From Coriaria nepalensis (taxonomy: Eukaryota > Streptophyta > Magnoliopsida > Cucurbitales > Coriariaceae), in assembly GCA_027186245.1 (NCBI GenBank), contig CP114482.1, forward strand, positions 24,447,209-24,511,208: a stretch of DNA of 64,000 bases, written 5' to 3'. The position numbers were made by a program, and so were the translations under genes. The notes below the pieces were generated by a model. It saw only the letters and a list, made by a program, of their open reading frames with translations, did not search any database and had not been told where the DNA came from. Shown in pieces: positions 1 through 12,290 of the stretch; position 1 is the first letter of the stretch, and the number at the start of each line of letters is the position of its first letter.

Positions 1-1127
1 AAATATGACTTTAAGGCTAAAAAATGCATAGTTGCCATGAATAGATCAATTGCAAGTTATGCATGAAAGTCGCTTTTTAAATGCAAAAAGAGAATTGGTT
101 CGAAGTGCCTTCAAACAATTTAATGCTTGAAAATACTAAGTGATATGCTTTTTAATGCTAAAATAATGCATTGTTGTCTTCGATAGATTAATTACAAGTT
201 ATGTAAGAAAATAATGTTTGAAGGGCAAAAATAGAATTCGTTCGAATTAATTTAGAATGATTTAATGACTAGAAGAGACTCAGTGACATGACTTCAAGGC
301 TAAACAAATGCATTGTTGCCTTCAATAGATCAACTGCAAGTTATGCACGAAAGTCATGTTTAAAGGCCGAATGTCGTTCGAAGTGATTTAGAATGATTTA
401 CTGACTAAAAGAGACGCAAAAATATGACTTGAACGCTAAAAAATGCATAGTTGCCATCAATAGATCAATTGCAAGTTATGCATGAAAGTCGCTTTTTAAA
501 TGCAAAAAGAGAATTGGTTCGAAGTGCCTTCAAACAATTTAATGAATGAAAAGACTGAGTGATATGCTTTTTAATGCTAAAATAATGCATTGTTGTCTTC
601 AATAGATTAATTACAAGTTATGTAAGAAAATAATGTTTGAAGGGCAAAAATAGAATTCGTTCGAATTAATTTAGAATGATTTAATGACTAGAAGAGACTC
701 AGTGACATGACTTCAAGGCTAAACAAATGCATTGTTGCCTTCAATAGATCAACTGCAAGTTATGCACGAAAGTCATGTTTAAAGGCCGAATGTCGTTCGA
801 AGTGATTTAGAATGATTTACTGACTAAAAGAGACGCAAAAATATGACTTGAATGCTAAAAAATGCATAGTTGCCATCAATAGATCAATTGCAAGTTATGC
901 ATGAAAGTCGCTTTTTAAATGCAAAAAGAGAATTGGTTCGAAGTGCCTTCAAACAATTTAATGATTGAAAAGACTGAGTGATATGCTTTTTAATGCTAAA
1001 ATAATGCATTGTTGTCTTCAATAGATTAATTACAAGTTATGTAAGAAAATAATATTTGAAGGGTGAAAATAGAATTCGTTCGAACTAATTTAGAATGATT
1101 TAATGACTAGAAGAGACTCAGTGACAT
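1..1127 (+). repeat. Run of near-identical 419-bp trimers at the left edge
   Basis: Trimers beginning at 5, 424 and 843 are almost the same sequence. The first differs from the second by a few bases only: catga against catca near 38, tgcttgaaaatacta against tgaatgaaaagactg near 123 and 542, ttcgatag against ttcaatag, and ttaagg against tgaacg. Their A monomers share the variants gcatgaaagtcgctttttaaa and their C monomers share gaatgtcgttcg. The same A and C variants occur once per 12-mer farther right (for example about 3720-3860), so this run is related to one trimer of the 12-mer. Confidence 0.85.
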
Positions 1128-2384
1128 GAATTTAAGGTTAAAGAAATGCATTGTTCCCTATAATAGATCAACTGCAAGTTATGCACGAAAGTCATGTTGA
1201 AATGCCGAATTTCATACGAAGTGATTTACAATGATTTACTGACTAAAAGGGACGCGAAAATATGGCTTGAACGCTAAAAACTGAATAGTTCCCATCAGTA
1301 GATCAATTGCAAGTTATGCACGAAAGTCGCGTTTTAAATGCGAAAAGAGAATTGGTTCGAAGCGCCTCCAAACAATTTAATGATTGAAAGGACTAAGTGA
1401 TATGCTTTTTAATGCTAAAATAATGCATTATTGTCTTCAATAGATTAATTACAAGTTATTTTCGAAAATAATGTTTGAAGGGCAAAAATAGAATTCGTTC
1501 GAATTAATTTAGAATGATTTAAAGACTAAAAGAGACTCAATGACATGACTTTCAGGATAAACAAATGCATTGTTGCCTTCAATAGATCAATTGCAAGTTA
1601 CGCACGAAAGTCATGTTTAAAGGCTGAATTTTATACGAAGTGATTTAGAATAATTTACTGACTAAAAGAGACGCAAAAATATGAATTGAACGCTAAAAAA
1701 GGCATAGTTGCAATCAATAAATCAATTGCAAGTTATGCACGAAAGTCGCGTTTTAAATGCAAAAAGAGAATTGGTTCGAAGTGCCTTCAAACAATTTAAT
1801 GATTGAAAAGATTGAGTGATATGCTTTTTAATGCTAAAATAATGCATTGTTGTCTTTAGTAGATTAATTGCAAGTTATGTAAAAAAATAATGTTTGAAGG
1901 GCGAAAATAGAATTCGTTCGAATTAGTTTAGAATGATTTAATTACTAAAAGAGACTCAATGACATGACTTCAAGGCTAAACAAATGCATTGTTGCCTTCA
2001 ATAGATCAACTGCAAGTTATGCACGAAAGTCATGTTTAAATGCCGAATTACATACGAAGTGATTTAGAATGATTTACTGACTAAAAGAGACGCAAAAATA
2101 TGACTTGAACGCTAAAAAATTCATAGTTGCCATCAATAGATCAATTGCAAGTTATGCACGATAGTCGCGTTTGAAATGCAAAAAGAGAATTGGTTCGAAG
2201 TGCCTTCAAACAATTTAATGATTGAAAAGACTGAGTCATATGCTTTTTAATTCTAAAATAATGCATTGTTGTCTTTAGTAGATTAATTGCAAGTTATGTA
2301 AGAAAATAACATTTGAATGGCGAAAATAGAATTCGTTCGAACTAATTTAGAATGATTTAATGACTAGAAGAGACTCAGTGACAT
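1128..2384 (+). repeat. 9-mer block (1257 bp), precursor-like copy of the 12-mer
   Basis: The C-monomer marker gaatttaagg/cttaaag with gttccctataatag lies at 1128 and next at 2385, a distance of 1257 bp (3 x 419). The block then matches the 12-mers that follow, except that it lacks one trimer: the one with gaatttaagactaaac and gaatgtcgttcg seen at about 3640-3860. Either this is the ancestral 9-mer and the 12-mer arose by gaining a trimer, or this copy lost one. The adjacent 1-1127 run of that same trimer type suggests where the extra trimer came from. Confidence 0.8.
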
Positions 2385-4060
2385 GAATTTAAGCTTAAAG
2401 AAATGCATTGTTCCCTATAATAGATCAACTGCAAGTTATGCACGAAAGTCATGTTGAAATGCCGAATTTCATACGAAGTGATTTAGAATGATTTACTGAC
2501 TAAAAGGGACGCAAAAATATGGCTTGAACGCTAAAAACTGAATAGTTCCCATCAGTAGATCAATTGCAAGTTATGCACGAAAGTCGCGTTTTAAATGCGA
2601 AAAGAGAATTGGTTCGAAGTGCCTTCAAACAATTTAATGATTGAAAAGACTAAGTGATATGCTTTTTAATGCTAAAATAATGCATTATTGTCTTCAATAG
2701 ATTAATTACAAGTTATTTTAGAAAATAATGTTTGAAGGGCAAAAATAGAATTCGTTCGAATTAATTTAGAATGATTTAAAGACTAAAAGAGACTCAATGA
2801 CATGACTTTAAGGATAAACAAATGCATTGTCGCCTTCAATAGATCAATTGCAAGTTACGCACGAAAGTCATGTTTAAAGGCCGAATTTCATACGAAGTGA
2901 TTTAGAATGATTTACTGACTAAAACAGACGCAAAAATATGAATTGAACGCTAAAAAAGGCATAGTTGCCATCAATAAATCAATTGCAAGTTATGCACGAA
3001 AGTCGCATTTTAAATGCAAAAAGAGAATTGGTTCGAAGTGCCTTCAAACAATTTAATGATTGAAATGATTGAGTGATATGCTTTTTAATGCTAAAATAAT
3101 GCATTGTTGTCTTTAGTAGATTAATTGCAAGTTATGTAAAAAAATAATGTTTGAAGGGCGAAAATAGAATTCGTTCGAATTAGTTTAGAATGATTTAATT
3201 ACTAAAAGAGACTCAATGACATGACTTTAAGGCTAAACAAATGCATTGTTGCCTTCAATAGATCAACTGCAAGTTATGCACGAAAGTCATGTTTAAATGC
3301 CGAATTTCATACGAAGTGATTTAGAATGATTTACTGACTAAAAGAGATGCAAAAATATGACTTGAACGCTAAAAAATGCATAGTTGCCATCAATAGATCA
3401 ATTGCAAGTTATGAACGAAAGTCGCGTTTGAAATGCAAAAAGAGAATTGGTTCGAAGTGCCTTCAAACAATTTAATGATTGAAAAGACTGAGTCATATGC
3501 TTTTTAATTCTAAAATAATGCATTGTTGTCTTTAGTAGATTAATTGCAAGTTATGTAAGAAAATAATATTTGAATGGCGAAAATAGAATTCGTTCGAACT
3601 AATTTAGAATGATTTAATGACTAGAAGAGACTCAGTGACATGAATTTAAGACTAAACAAATGCATTGTTGCCTATAATAGATCAACTGCAAGTTATGCAC
3701 GAAAGTCATGTTTAAAGGCCGAATGTCGTTCGAAGTGATTTAGAATGATTTACTGACTAAAAGAGACGCAAAAATATGACTTGAACGCTAAAAAATGCAT
3801 AGTTGCCATCAATAGATCAATTGCAAGTTATGCATGAAAGTCGCTTTTTAAATGCAAAAAGAGAATTGGTTCGAAGTGCCTTCAAACAATTTAATGATTG
3901 AAAAGACTGAGTCATATGCTTTTTAATTCTAAAATAATGCATTGTTGTCTTTAGTAGATTAATTGCAAGTTATGTAAGAAAATAATATTTGAATGGCGAA
4001 AATAGAATTCGTTCCAACTAATTTAGAATTATTTAATGACTAGAAGAGACTCAGTGACAT
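2385..4060 (+). repeat. 12-mer higher-order repeat, copy 1 (1676 bp)
   Basis: This copy runs from the gaatttaagcttaaag marker at 2385 to the same marker at 4061, exactly 4 x 419 bp. Its four trimers differ from each other, with C monomers in the order C2-like (gttccc), C1, C1, C2-like (gaatttaagactaaac). It carries ancestral states at the sites that change in later copies: ttactgac near 3750, gcaaaaatatg near 3768, and gaacgctaaaaaaggcatag near 2948. Confidence 0.9.
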
Positions 4061-5736
4061 GAATTTAAGCTTAAAGAAATGCATTGTTCCCTATAATAGA
4101 TCAACTGCAAGTTATGCACGAAAGTCATGTTGAAATGCCGAATTTCATACGAAGTGATTTAGAATGATTTACTGACTAAAAGGGACGCAAAAATATGGCT
4201 TGAACGCTAAAAACTGAATAGTTCCCATCAGTAGATCAATTGCAAGTTATGCACGAAAGTCGCGTTTTAAATGCGAAAAGAGAATTGGTTCGAAGTGCCT
4301 TCAAACAATTTAATGATTGAAAAGACTAAGTGATATGCTTTTTAATGCTAAAATAATGCATTATTGTCTTCAATAGATTAATTACAAGTTATTTTAGAAA
4401 ATAATGTTTGAAGGGCAAAAATAGAATTCGTTCGAATTAATTTAGAATGATTTAAAGACTAAAAGAGACTCAATGACATGACTTTAAGGATAAACAAATG
4501 CATTGTCGCCTTCAATAGATCAATTGCAAGTTACGCACGAAAGTCATGTTTAAAGGCCGAATTTCATACGAAGTGATTTAGAATGATTTACTGACTAAAA
4601 CAGACGCAAAAATATGAATTGAACGCTAAAAAAGGCATAGTTGCCATCAATAAATCAATTGCAAGTTATGCACGAAAGTCGCGTTTTAAATGCAAAAAGA
4701 GAATTGGTTCGAAGTGCCTTCAAACAATTTAATGATTGAAATGATTGAGTGATATGCTTTTTAATGCTAAAATAATGCATTGTTGTCTTTAGTAGATTAA
4801 TTGCAAGTTATGTAAAAAAATAATGTTTGAAGGGCGAAAATAGAATTCGTTCGAATTAGTTTAGAATGATTTAATTACTAAAAGAGACTCAATGACATGA
4901 CTTTAAGGCTAAACAAATGCATTGTTGCCTTCAATAGATCAACTGCAAGTTATGCATGAAAGTCATGTTTAAATGCCGAATTTCATACGAAGTGATTTAG
5001 AATGATTTACTGACTAAAAGAGACGCAAAAATATGACTTGAACGCTAAAAAATGCATAGTTGCCATCAATAGATCAATTGCAAGTTATGAACGAAAGTCG
5101 CGTTTGAAATGCAAAAAGAGAATTGGTTCGAAGTGCCTTCAAACAATTTAATGATTGAAAAGACTGAGTCATATGCTTTTTAATTCTAAAATAATGCATT
5201 GTTGTCTTTAGTAGATTAATTGCAAGTTATGTAAGAAAATAATATTTGAATGGCGAAAATAGAATTCGTTCGAACTAATTTAGAATGATTTAAAGACTAG
5301 AAGAGACTCAGTGACATGAATTTAAGACTAAACAAATGCATTGTTGCCTATAATAGATCAACTGCAAGTTATGCACGAAAGTCATGTTTAAAGGCCGAAT
5401 GTCGTTCGAAGTGATTTAGAATGATTTATTGACTAAAAGAGACGCAAAAATATGACTTGAACGCTAAAAAATGCATAGTTGCCATCAATAGATCAATTGC
5501 AAGTTATGCATGAAAGTCGCTTTTTAAATGCAAAAAGAGAATTGGTTCGAAGTGCCTTCAAACAATTTAATGATTGAAAAGACTGAGTCATATGCTTTTT
5601 AATTCTAAAATAATGCATTGTTGTCTTTAGTAGATTAATTGCAAGTTATGTAAGAAAATAATATTTGAATGGCGAAAATAGAATTCGTTCCAACTAATTT
5701 AGAATTATTTAATGACTAGAAGAGACTCAGTGACAT
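4061..5736 (+). repeat. 12-mer higher-order repeat, copy 2 (1676 bp)
   Basis: The marker spacing from 4061 to 5737 is 1676 bp. The copy is nearly identical to copy 1. It gains ttattgac near 5427, which is also present in copies 3, 4 and 5 (7103, 8779, 10454). It retains gcaaaaatatg and gaacgctaaaaaaggcatag. The terminal B monomer carries the marker gttccaactaatttagaatt at 5687, exactly 1676 bp after the one at 4011. Confidence 0.9.
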
Positions 5737-7412
5737 GAATTTAAGCTTAAAGAAATGCATTGTTCCCTATAATAGATCAACTGCAAGTTATGCACGAAAG
5801 TCATGTTGAAATGCCGAATTTCATACGAAGTGATTTAGAATGATTTACTGACTAAAAGGGACGCAAAAATATGGCTTGAACGCTAAAAACTGAATAGTTC
5901 CCATCAGTAGATCAATTGCAAGTTATGCACGAAAGTCGCGTTTTAAATGCGAAAAGAGAATTGGTTCGAAGTGCCTTCAAACAATTTAATGATTGAAAAG
6001 ACTAAGTGATATGCTTTTTAATGCTAAAATAATGCATTATTGTCTTCAATAGATTAATTACAAGTTATTTTAGAAAATAATGTTTGAAGGGCAAAAATAG
6101 AATTCGTTCGAATTAATTTAGAATGATTTAAAGACTAAAAGAGACTCAATGACATGACTTTAAGGATAAACAAATGCATTGTCGCCTTCAATAGATCAAT
6201 TGCAAGTTACGCACGAAAGTCATGTTTAAAGGCCGAATTTCATACGAAGTGATTTAGAATGATTTACTGACTAAAACAGACGCAAAAATATGAATTGAAC
6301 CCTAAAAAAGGCATTGTTGCCATCAATAAATCAATTGCAAGTTATGCACGAAAGTCGCGTTTTAAATGCAAAAAGAGAATTGGTTCGAAGTGCCTTCAAA
6401 CAATTTAATGATTGAAATGATTGAGTGATATGCTTTTTAATGCTAAAATAATGCATTGTTGTCTTTAGTAGATTAATTGCAAGTTATGTAAAAAAATAAT
6501 GTTTGAAGGGCGAAAATAGAATTCGTTCGAATTAGTTTAGAATGATTTAATTACTAAAAGAGACTCAATGACATGACTTTAAGGCTAAACAAATGCATTG
6601 TTGCCTTCAATAGATCAACTGCAAGTTATGCACGAAAGTCATGTTTAAATGCCGAATTTCATACGAAGTGATTTAGAATGATTTACTGACTAAAAGAGAC
6701 GCAAAAATATGACTTGAACGCTAAAAAATGCATAGTTGCCATCAATAGATCAATTGCAAGTTATGAACGAAAGTCGCGTTTGAAATGCAAAAAGAGAATT
6801 GGTTCGAAGTGCCTTCAAACAATTTAATGATTGAAAAGACTGAGTCATATGCTTTTTAATTCTAAAATAATGCATTGTTGTCTTTAGTAGATTAATTGCA
6901 AGTTATGTAAGAAAATAATATTTGAATGGCGAAAATAGAATTCGTTCGAACTAATTTAGAATGATTTAATGACTAGAAGAGACTCAGTGACATGAATTTA
7001 AGACTAAACAAATGCATTGTTGCCTATAATAGATCAACTGCAAGTTATGCACGAAAGTCATGTTTAAAGGCCGAATGTCGTTCGAAGTGATTTAGAATGA
7101 TTTATTGACTAAAAGAGACGCAACAATATGACTTGAACGCTAAAAAATGCATAGTTGCCATCAATAGATCAATTGCAAGTTATGCATGAAAGTCGCTTTT
7201 TAAATGCAAAAAGAGAATTGGTTCGAAGTGCCTTCAAACAATTTAATGATTGAAAAGACTGAGTCATATGCTTTTTAATTCTAAAATAATGCATTGTTGT
7301 CTTTAGTAGATTAATTGCAAGTTATGTAAGAAAATAATATTTGAATGGCGAAAATAGAATTCGTTCCAACTAATTTAGAATTATTTAATGACTAGAAGAG
7401 ACTCAGTGACAT
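5737..7412 (+). repeat. 12-mer higher-order repeat, copy 3 (1676 bp)
   Basis: Marker spacing 5737 to 7413 is 1676 bp. This copy has gaaccctaaaaaaggcattg near 6297, shared with copy 4 (near 7974), where copies 1, 2 and the last copy have gaacgct and gcatag. It also gains gcaacaatatg at 7120, shared with 8796 and 10471. These shared states place it in the middle of the amplification history. Confidence 0.9.
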
Positions 7413-9088
7413 GAATTTAAGCTTAAAGAAATGCATTGTTCCCTATAATAGATCAACTGCAAGTTATGCACGAAAGTCATGTTGAAATGCCGAATTTCAT
7501 ACGAAGTGATTTAGAATGATTTACTGACTAAAAGGGACGCAAAAATATGGCTTGAACGCTAAAAACTGAATAGTTCCCATCAGTAGATCAATTGCAAGTT
7601 ATGCACGAAAGTCGCGTTTTAAATGCGAAAAGAGAATTGGTTCGAAGTGCCTTCAAACAATTTAATGATTGAAAAGACTAAGTGATATGCTTTTTAATGC
7701 TAAAATAATGCATTATTGTCTTCAATAAATTAATTACAAGTTATTTTAGAAAATAATGTTTGAAGGGCAAAAATAGAATTCGTTCGAATTAATTTAGAAT
7801 GATTTAAAGACTAAAAGAGACTCAATGACATGACTTTAAGGATAAACAAATGCATTGTCGCCTTCAATAGATCAATTGCAAGTTACGCACGAAAGTCATG
7901 TTTAAAGGCCGAATTTCATACGAAGTGATTTAGAATGATTTACTGACTAAAACAGACGCAAAAATATGAATTGAACCCTAAAAAAGGCATTGTTGCCATC
8001 AATAAATCAATTGCAAGTTATGCACGAAAGTCGCGTTTTAAATGCAAAAAGAGAATTGGTTCGAAGTGCCTTCAAACAATTTAATGATTGAAATGATTGA
8101 GTGATATGCTTTTTAATGCTAAAATAATGCATTGTTGTCTTTAGTAGATTAATTGCAAGTTATGTAAAAAAATAATGTTTGAAGGGCGAAAATAGAATTC
8201 GTTCGAATTAGTTTAGAATGATTTAATTACTAAAAGAGACTCAATGACATGACTTTAAGGCTAAACAAATGCATTGTTGCCTTCAATAGATCAACTGCAA
8301 GTTATGCACGAAAGTCATGTTTAAATGCCGAATTTCATACGAAGTGATTTAGAATGATTTACTGACTAAAAGAGACGCAAAAATATGACTTGAACGCTAA
8401 AAAATGCATAGTTGCCATCAATAGATCAATTGCAAGTTATGAACGAAAGTCGCGTTTGAAATGCAAAAAGAGAATTGGTTCGAAGTGCCTTCAAACAATT
8501 TAATGATTGAAAAGACTGAGTCATATGCTTTTTAATTCTAAAATAATGCATTGTTGTCTTTAGTAGATTAATTGCAAGTTATGTAAGAAAATAATATTTG
8601 AATGGCGAAAATAGAATTCGTTCGAACTAATTTAGAATGATTTAATGACTAGAAGAGACTCAGTGACATGAATTTAAGACTAAACAAATGCATTGTTGCC
8701 TATAATAGATCAACTGCAAGTTATGCACGAAAGTCATGTTTAAAGGCCGAATGTCGTTCGAAGTGATTTAGAATGATTTATTGACTAAAAGAGACGCAAC
8801 AATATGACTTGAACGCTAAAAAATGCATAGTTGCCATCAATAGATCAATTGCAAGTTATGCATGAAAGTCGCTTTTTAAATGCAAAAAGAGAATTGGTTC
8901 GAAGTGCCTTCCAACAATTTAATGATTGAAAAGACTGAGTCATATGCTTTTTAATTCTAAAATAATGCATTGTTGTCTTTAGTAGATTAATTGCAAGTTA
9001 TGTAAGAAAATAATATTTGAATGGCGAAAATAGAATTCGTTCAAACTAATTTAGAATGATTTAATGACTAGAAGAGACTCAGTGACAT
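7413..9088 (+). repeat. 12-mer higher-order repeat, copy 4 (1676 bp)
   Basis: This copy spans the marker at 7413 to its homologous position at 9089, 1676 bp. It shares the ttattgac, gcaacaat and gaaccct states with neighbouring copies and adds ccttccaac at 8907, shared only with 10582. A private change is ttcaataaattaat near 7722. Its right edge runs into the converted patch described for 9058-9117. Confidence 0.9.
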
Positions 9089-9117
9089 GAATTTAAGACT
9101 AAACAAATGCATTGTTG
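9058..9117 (+). repeat. Gene-conversion-like patch within 12-mer copy 5
   Basis: Between 9058 and 9117 the discriminating bases match the adjoining trimer type (as at about 8638-8698) and not the 12-mer position it occupies: gaatgat for gaattat, aagactaaac for aagcttaaag, and gttgcctat for gttccctat. The expected type resumes by 9160 (catgttgaaatgcc). The flanking spacing is unchanged, so this fits non-reciprocal copying of about 60-150 bp better than a deletion or insertion. Private bases gttcaaac (9039) and caattgc (about 9130) are also present. Confidence 0.72.
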
Positions 9118-10763
9118 CCTATAATAGATCAATTGCAAGTTATGCACGAAAGTCATGTTGAAATGCCGAATTTCATACGAAGTGATTTAGAATGATTTAC
9201 TGACTAAAAGGGACGCAAAAATATGGCTTGAACGTTAAAACTGAATAGTTCCCATCAGTAGATCAATTGCAAGTTATGCACGAAAGTCGCGTTTTAAATG
9301 CGAAAAGAGAATTGGTTCGAAGTGCCTTCAAACAATTTAATGATTGAAAAGACTAAGTGATATGCTTTTTAATGCTAAAATAATGCATTATTGTCTTCAA
9401 TAGATTAATTACAAGTTATTTTAGAAAATAATGTTTGAAGGGCAAAAATAGAATTCGTTCGAATTAATTTAGAATGATTTAAAGACTAAAAGAGACTCAA
9501 TGACATGACTTTAAGGATAAACAAATGCATTGTCGCCTTCAATAGATCAATTGCAAGTTACGCACGAAAGTCATGTTTAAAGGCCGAATTTCATACGAAG
9601 TGATTTAGAATGATTTACTGACTAAAACAGACGCAAAAATATGAATTGAACCCTAAAAAAGGCATAGTTGCCATCAATAAATCAATTGCAAGTTATGCAC
9701 GAAAGTCGCGTTTTAAATGCAAAAAGAGAATTGGTTCGAAGTGCCTTCAAACAATTTAATGATTGAAATGATTGAGTGATATGCTTTTTAATGCTAAAAT
9801 AATGCATTGTTGTCTTTAGTAGATTAATTGCAAGTTATGTAAAAAACTAATGTTTGAAGGGCGAAAATAGAATTCGTTCGAATTAGTTTAGAATGATTTA
9901 ATTACTAAAAGAGACTCAATGACATGACTTTAAGGCTAAACAAATGCATTGTTGCCTTCAATAGATCAACTGCAAGTTATGCACGAAAGTCATGTTTAAA
10001 TGCCGAATTTCATACGAAGTGATTTAGAATGATTTACTGACTAAAAGAGACGCAAAAATATGACTTGAACGCTAAAAAATGCATAGTTGCCATCAATAGA
10101 TCAATTGCAAGTTATGAACGAAAGTCGCGTTTGAAATGCAAAAAGAGAATTGGTTCGAAGTGCCTTCAAACAATTTAATGATTGAAAAGACTGAGTCATA
10201 TGCTTTTTAATTCTAAAATAATGCATTGTTGTCTTTAGTAGATTAATTGCAAGTTATGTAAGAAAATAATATTTGAATGGCGAAAATAGAATTCGTTCGA
10301 ACTAATTTAGAATGATTTAATGACTAGAAGAGACTCAGTGACATGAATTTAAGACTAAACAAATGCATTGTTGCCTATAATAGATCAACTGCAAGTTATG
10401 CACGAAAGTCATGTTTAAAGGCCGAATGTCGTTCGAAGTGATTTAGAATGATTTATTGACTAAAAGAGACGCAACAATATGACTTGAACGCTAAAAAATG
10501 CATAGTTGCCATCAATAGATCAATTGCAAGTTATGCATGAAAGTCGCTTTTTAAATGCAAAAAGAGAATTGGTTCGAAGTGCCTTCCAACAATTTAATGA
10601 TTGAAAAGACTGAGTCATATGCTTTTTAATTCTAAAATAATGCATTGTTGTCTTTAGTAGATTAATTGCAAGTTATGTAAGAAAATAATATTTGAATGGC
10701 GAAAATAGAATTCGTTCCAACTAATTTAGAATTATTTAATGACTAGAAGAGACTCAGTGACAT
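9089..10763 (+). repeat. 12-mer higher-order repeat, copy 5 (1675 bp), with converted start
   Basis: The homologous interval is 1675 bp, one base short because of gaacgttaaaactg near 9232 where other copies read gaacgctaaaaactg. Its first C monomer is not the expected gaatttaagcttaaag/gttccc type: it reads gaatttaagactaaac and gttgcctat, as the adjoining trimer type does, then returns to the expected catgttgaaatgcc by 9160. It has gaaccctaaaaaaggcatag near 9648, intermediate between copies 3/4 and the last copy, plus gcaacaat (10471) and ccttccaac (10582). Confidence 0.88.
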
Positions 10764-12290
10764 GAATTTAAGCTTAAAGAAATGCATTGTTCCCTATAAT
10801 AGATCAACTGCAAGTTATGCACGAAAGTCATGTTGAAATGCCGAATTTCATACGAAGTGATTTAGAATGATTTACTGACTAAAAGGGACGCAAAAATATG
10901 GCTTGAACGCTAAAAACTGAATAGTTCCCATCAGTAGATCAATTGCAAGTTATGCACGAAAGTCGCGTTTTAAATGCGAAAAGAGAATTGGTTCGAAGTG
11001 CCTTCAAACAATTTAATGATTGAAACGACTAAGTGATATGCTTTTTAATGCTAAAATAATGCATTATTGTCTTCAATAGATTAATTACAAGTTATTTTAG
11101 AAAATAATGTTTGAAGGGCAAAAATAGAATTCGTTCGAATTAATTTAGAATGATTTAAAGACTAAAAGAGACTCAATGACATGACTTTAAGGATAAACAA
11201 ATGCATTGTCGCCTTCAATAGATCAATTGCAAGTTACGCACGAAAGTCATGTCTAAATGCCGAATTTCATACGAAGTGATTTAGAATGATTTACTGACTA
11301 AAACAGACGCAAAAATATGAATTGAACGCTAAAAAAGGCATAGTTGCCATCAATAAATCAATTGCAAGTTATGCACGAAAGTCGCGTTTTAAATGCAAAA
11401 AGAGAATTGGTTCGAAGTGCCTTCAAACAATTTAATGATTGAAATGATTGAGTGATATGCTTTTGAATGCTAAAATAATGCATTGTTGTCTTTAGTAGAT
11501 TAATTGCAAGTTATGTAAAAAAATAATGTTTGAAGGGCGAAAATAGAATTCGTTCGAATTAGTTTAGAATGATTTAATTACTAAAAGAGACTCAATGACA
11601 TGACTTTAAGGCTAAACAAATGCATTGTTGCCTTCAATAGATCAACTGCAAGTTATGCACGAAAGTCATGTTTAAATGCCGAATTTCATACGAAGTGATT
11701 TAGAATGATTTACTGACTAAAAGAGACGCAAAAATATGACTTGAACGCTAAAAAATGCATAGTTGCCATCAATAGATCAATTGCAAGTTATGAACGAAAG
11801 TCGCGTTTGAAATGCAAAAAGAGAATTGGTTCGAAGTGCCTTCAAACAATTTAATGATTGAAAAGACTGAGTCATATGCTTTTTAATTCTAAAATAATGC
11901 ATTGTTGTCTTTAGTAGATTAATTGCAAGTTATGTAAGAAAATAATATTTGAATGGCGAAAATAGAATTCGTTCGAACTAATTTAGAATGATTTAATGAC
12001 TAGAAGAGACTCAGTGACATGAATTTAAGACTAAACAAATGCATTGTTGCCTATAATAGATCAACTGCAAGTTATGCACGAAAGTCATGTTTAAAGGCCG
12101 AATGTCGTTCGAAGTGATTTAGAATGATTTACTGACTAAAAGAGACGCAAAAATATGACTTGAACGCTAAAAAATGCATAGTTGCCATCAATAGATCAAT
12201 TGCAAGTTATGCATGAAAGTCGCTTTTTAAATGCAAAAAGAGAATTGGTTCGAAGTGCCTTCAAACAATTTAATGATTGAAAAGACTGAG
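10764..12290 (+). repeat. 12-mer higher-order repeat, last copy, truncated
   Basis: The copy starts at the gaatttaagcttaaag marker (10764) and follows the 12-mer order. The next marker, expected at about 12440, is absent and ordinary C1 sequence stands there. The final trimer lacks the derived states of copies 2-5: it reads ttactgac near 12130, gcaaaaatatg near 12148 and ccttcaaac near 12258, as in copy 1. From about 12286-12327 the sequence switches to a B/C trimer type found elsewhere in the 12-mer (tctttagtag, gttatgtaaaaaaataatg). The copy is therefore chimeric and ends the 12-mer domain. Confidence 0.82.
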
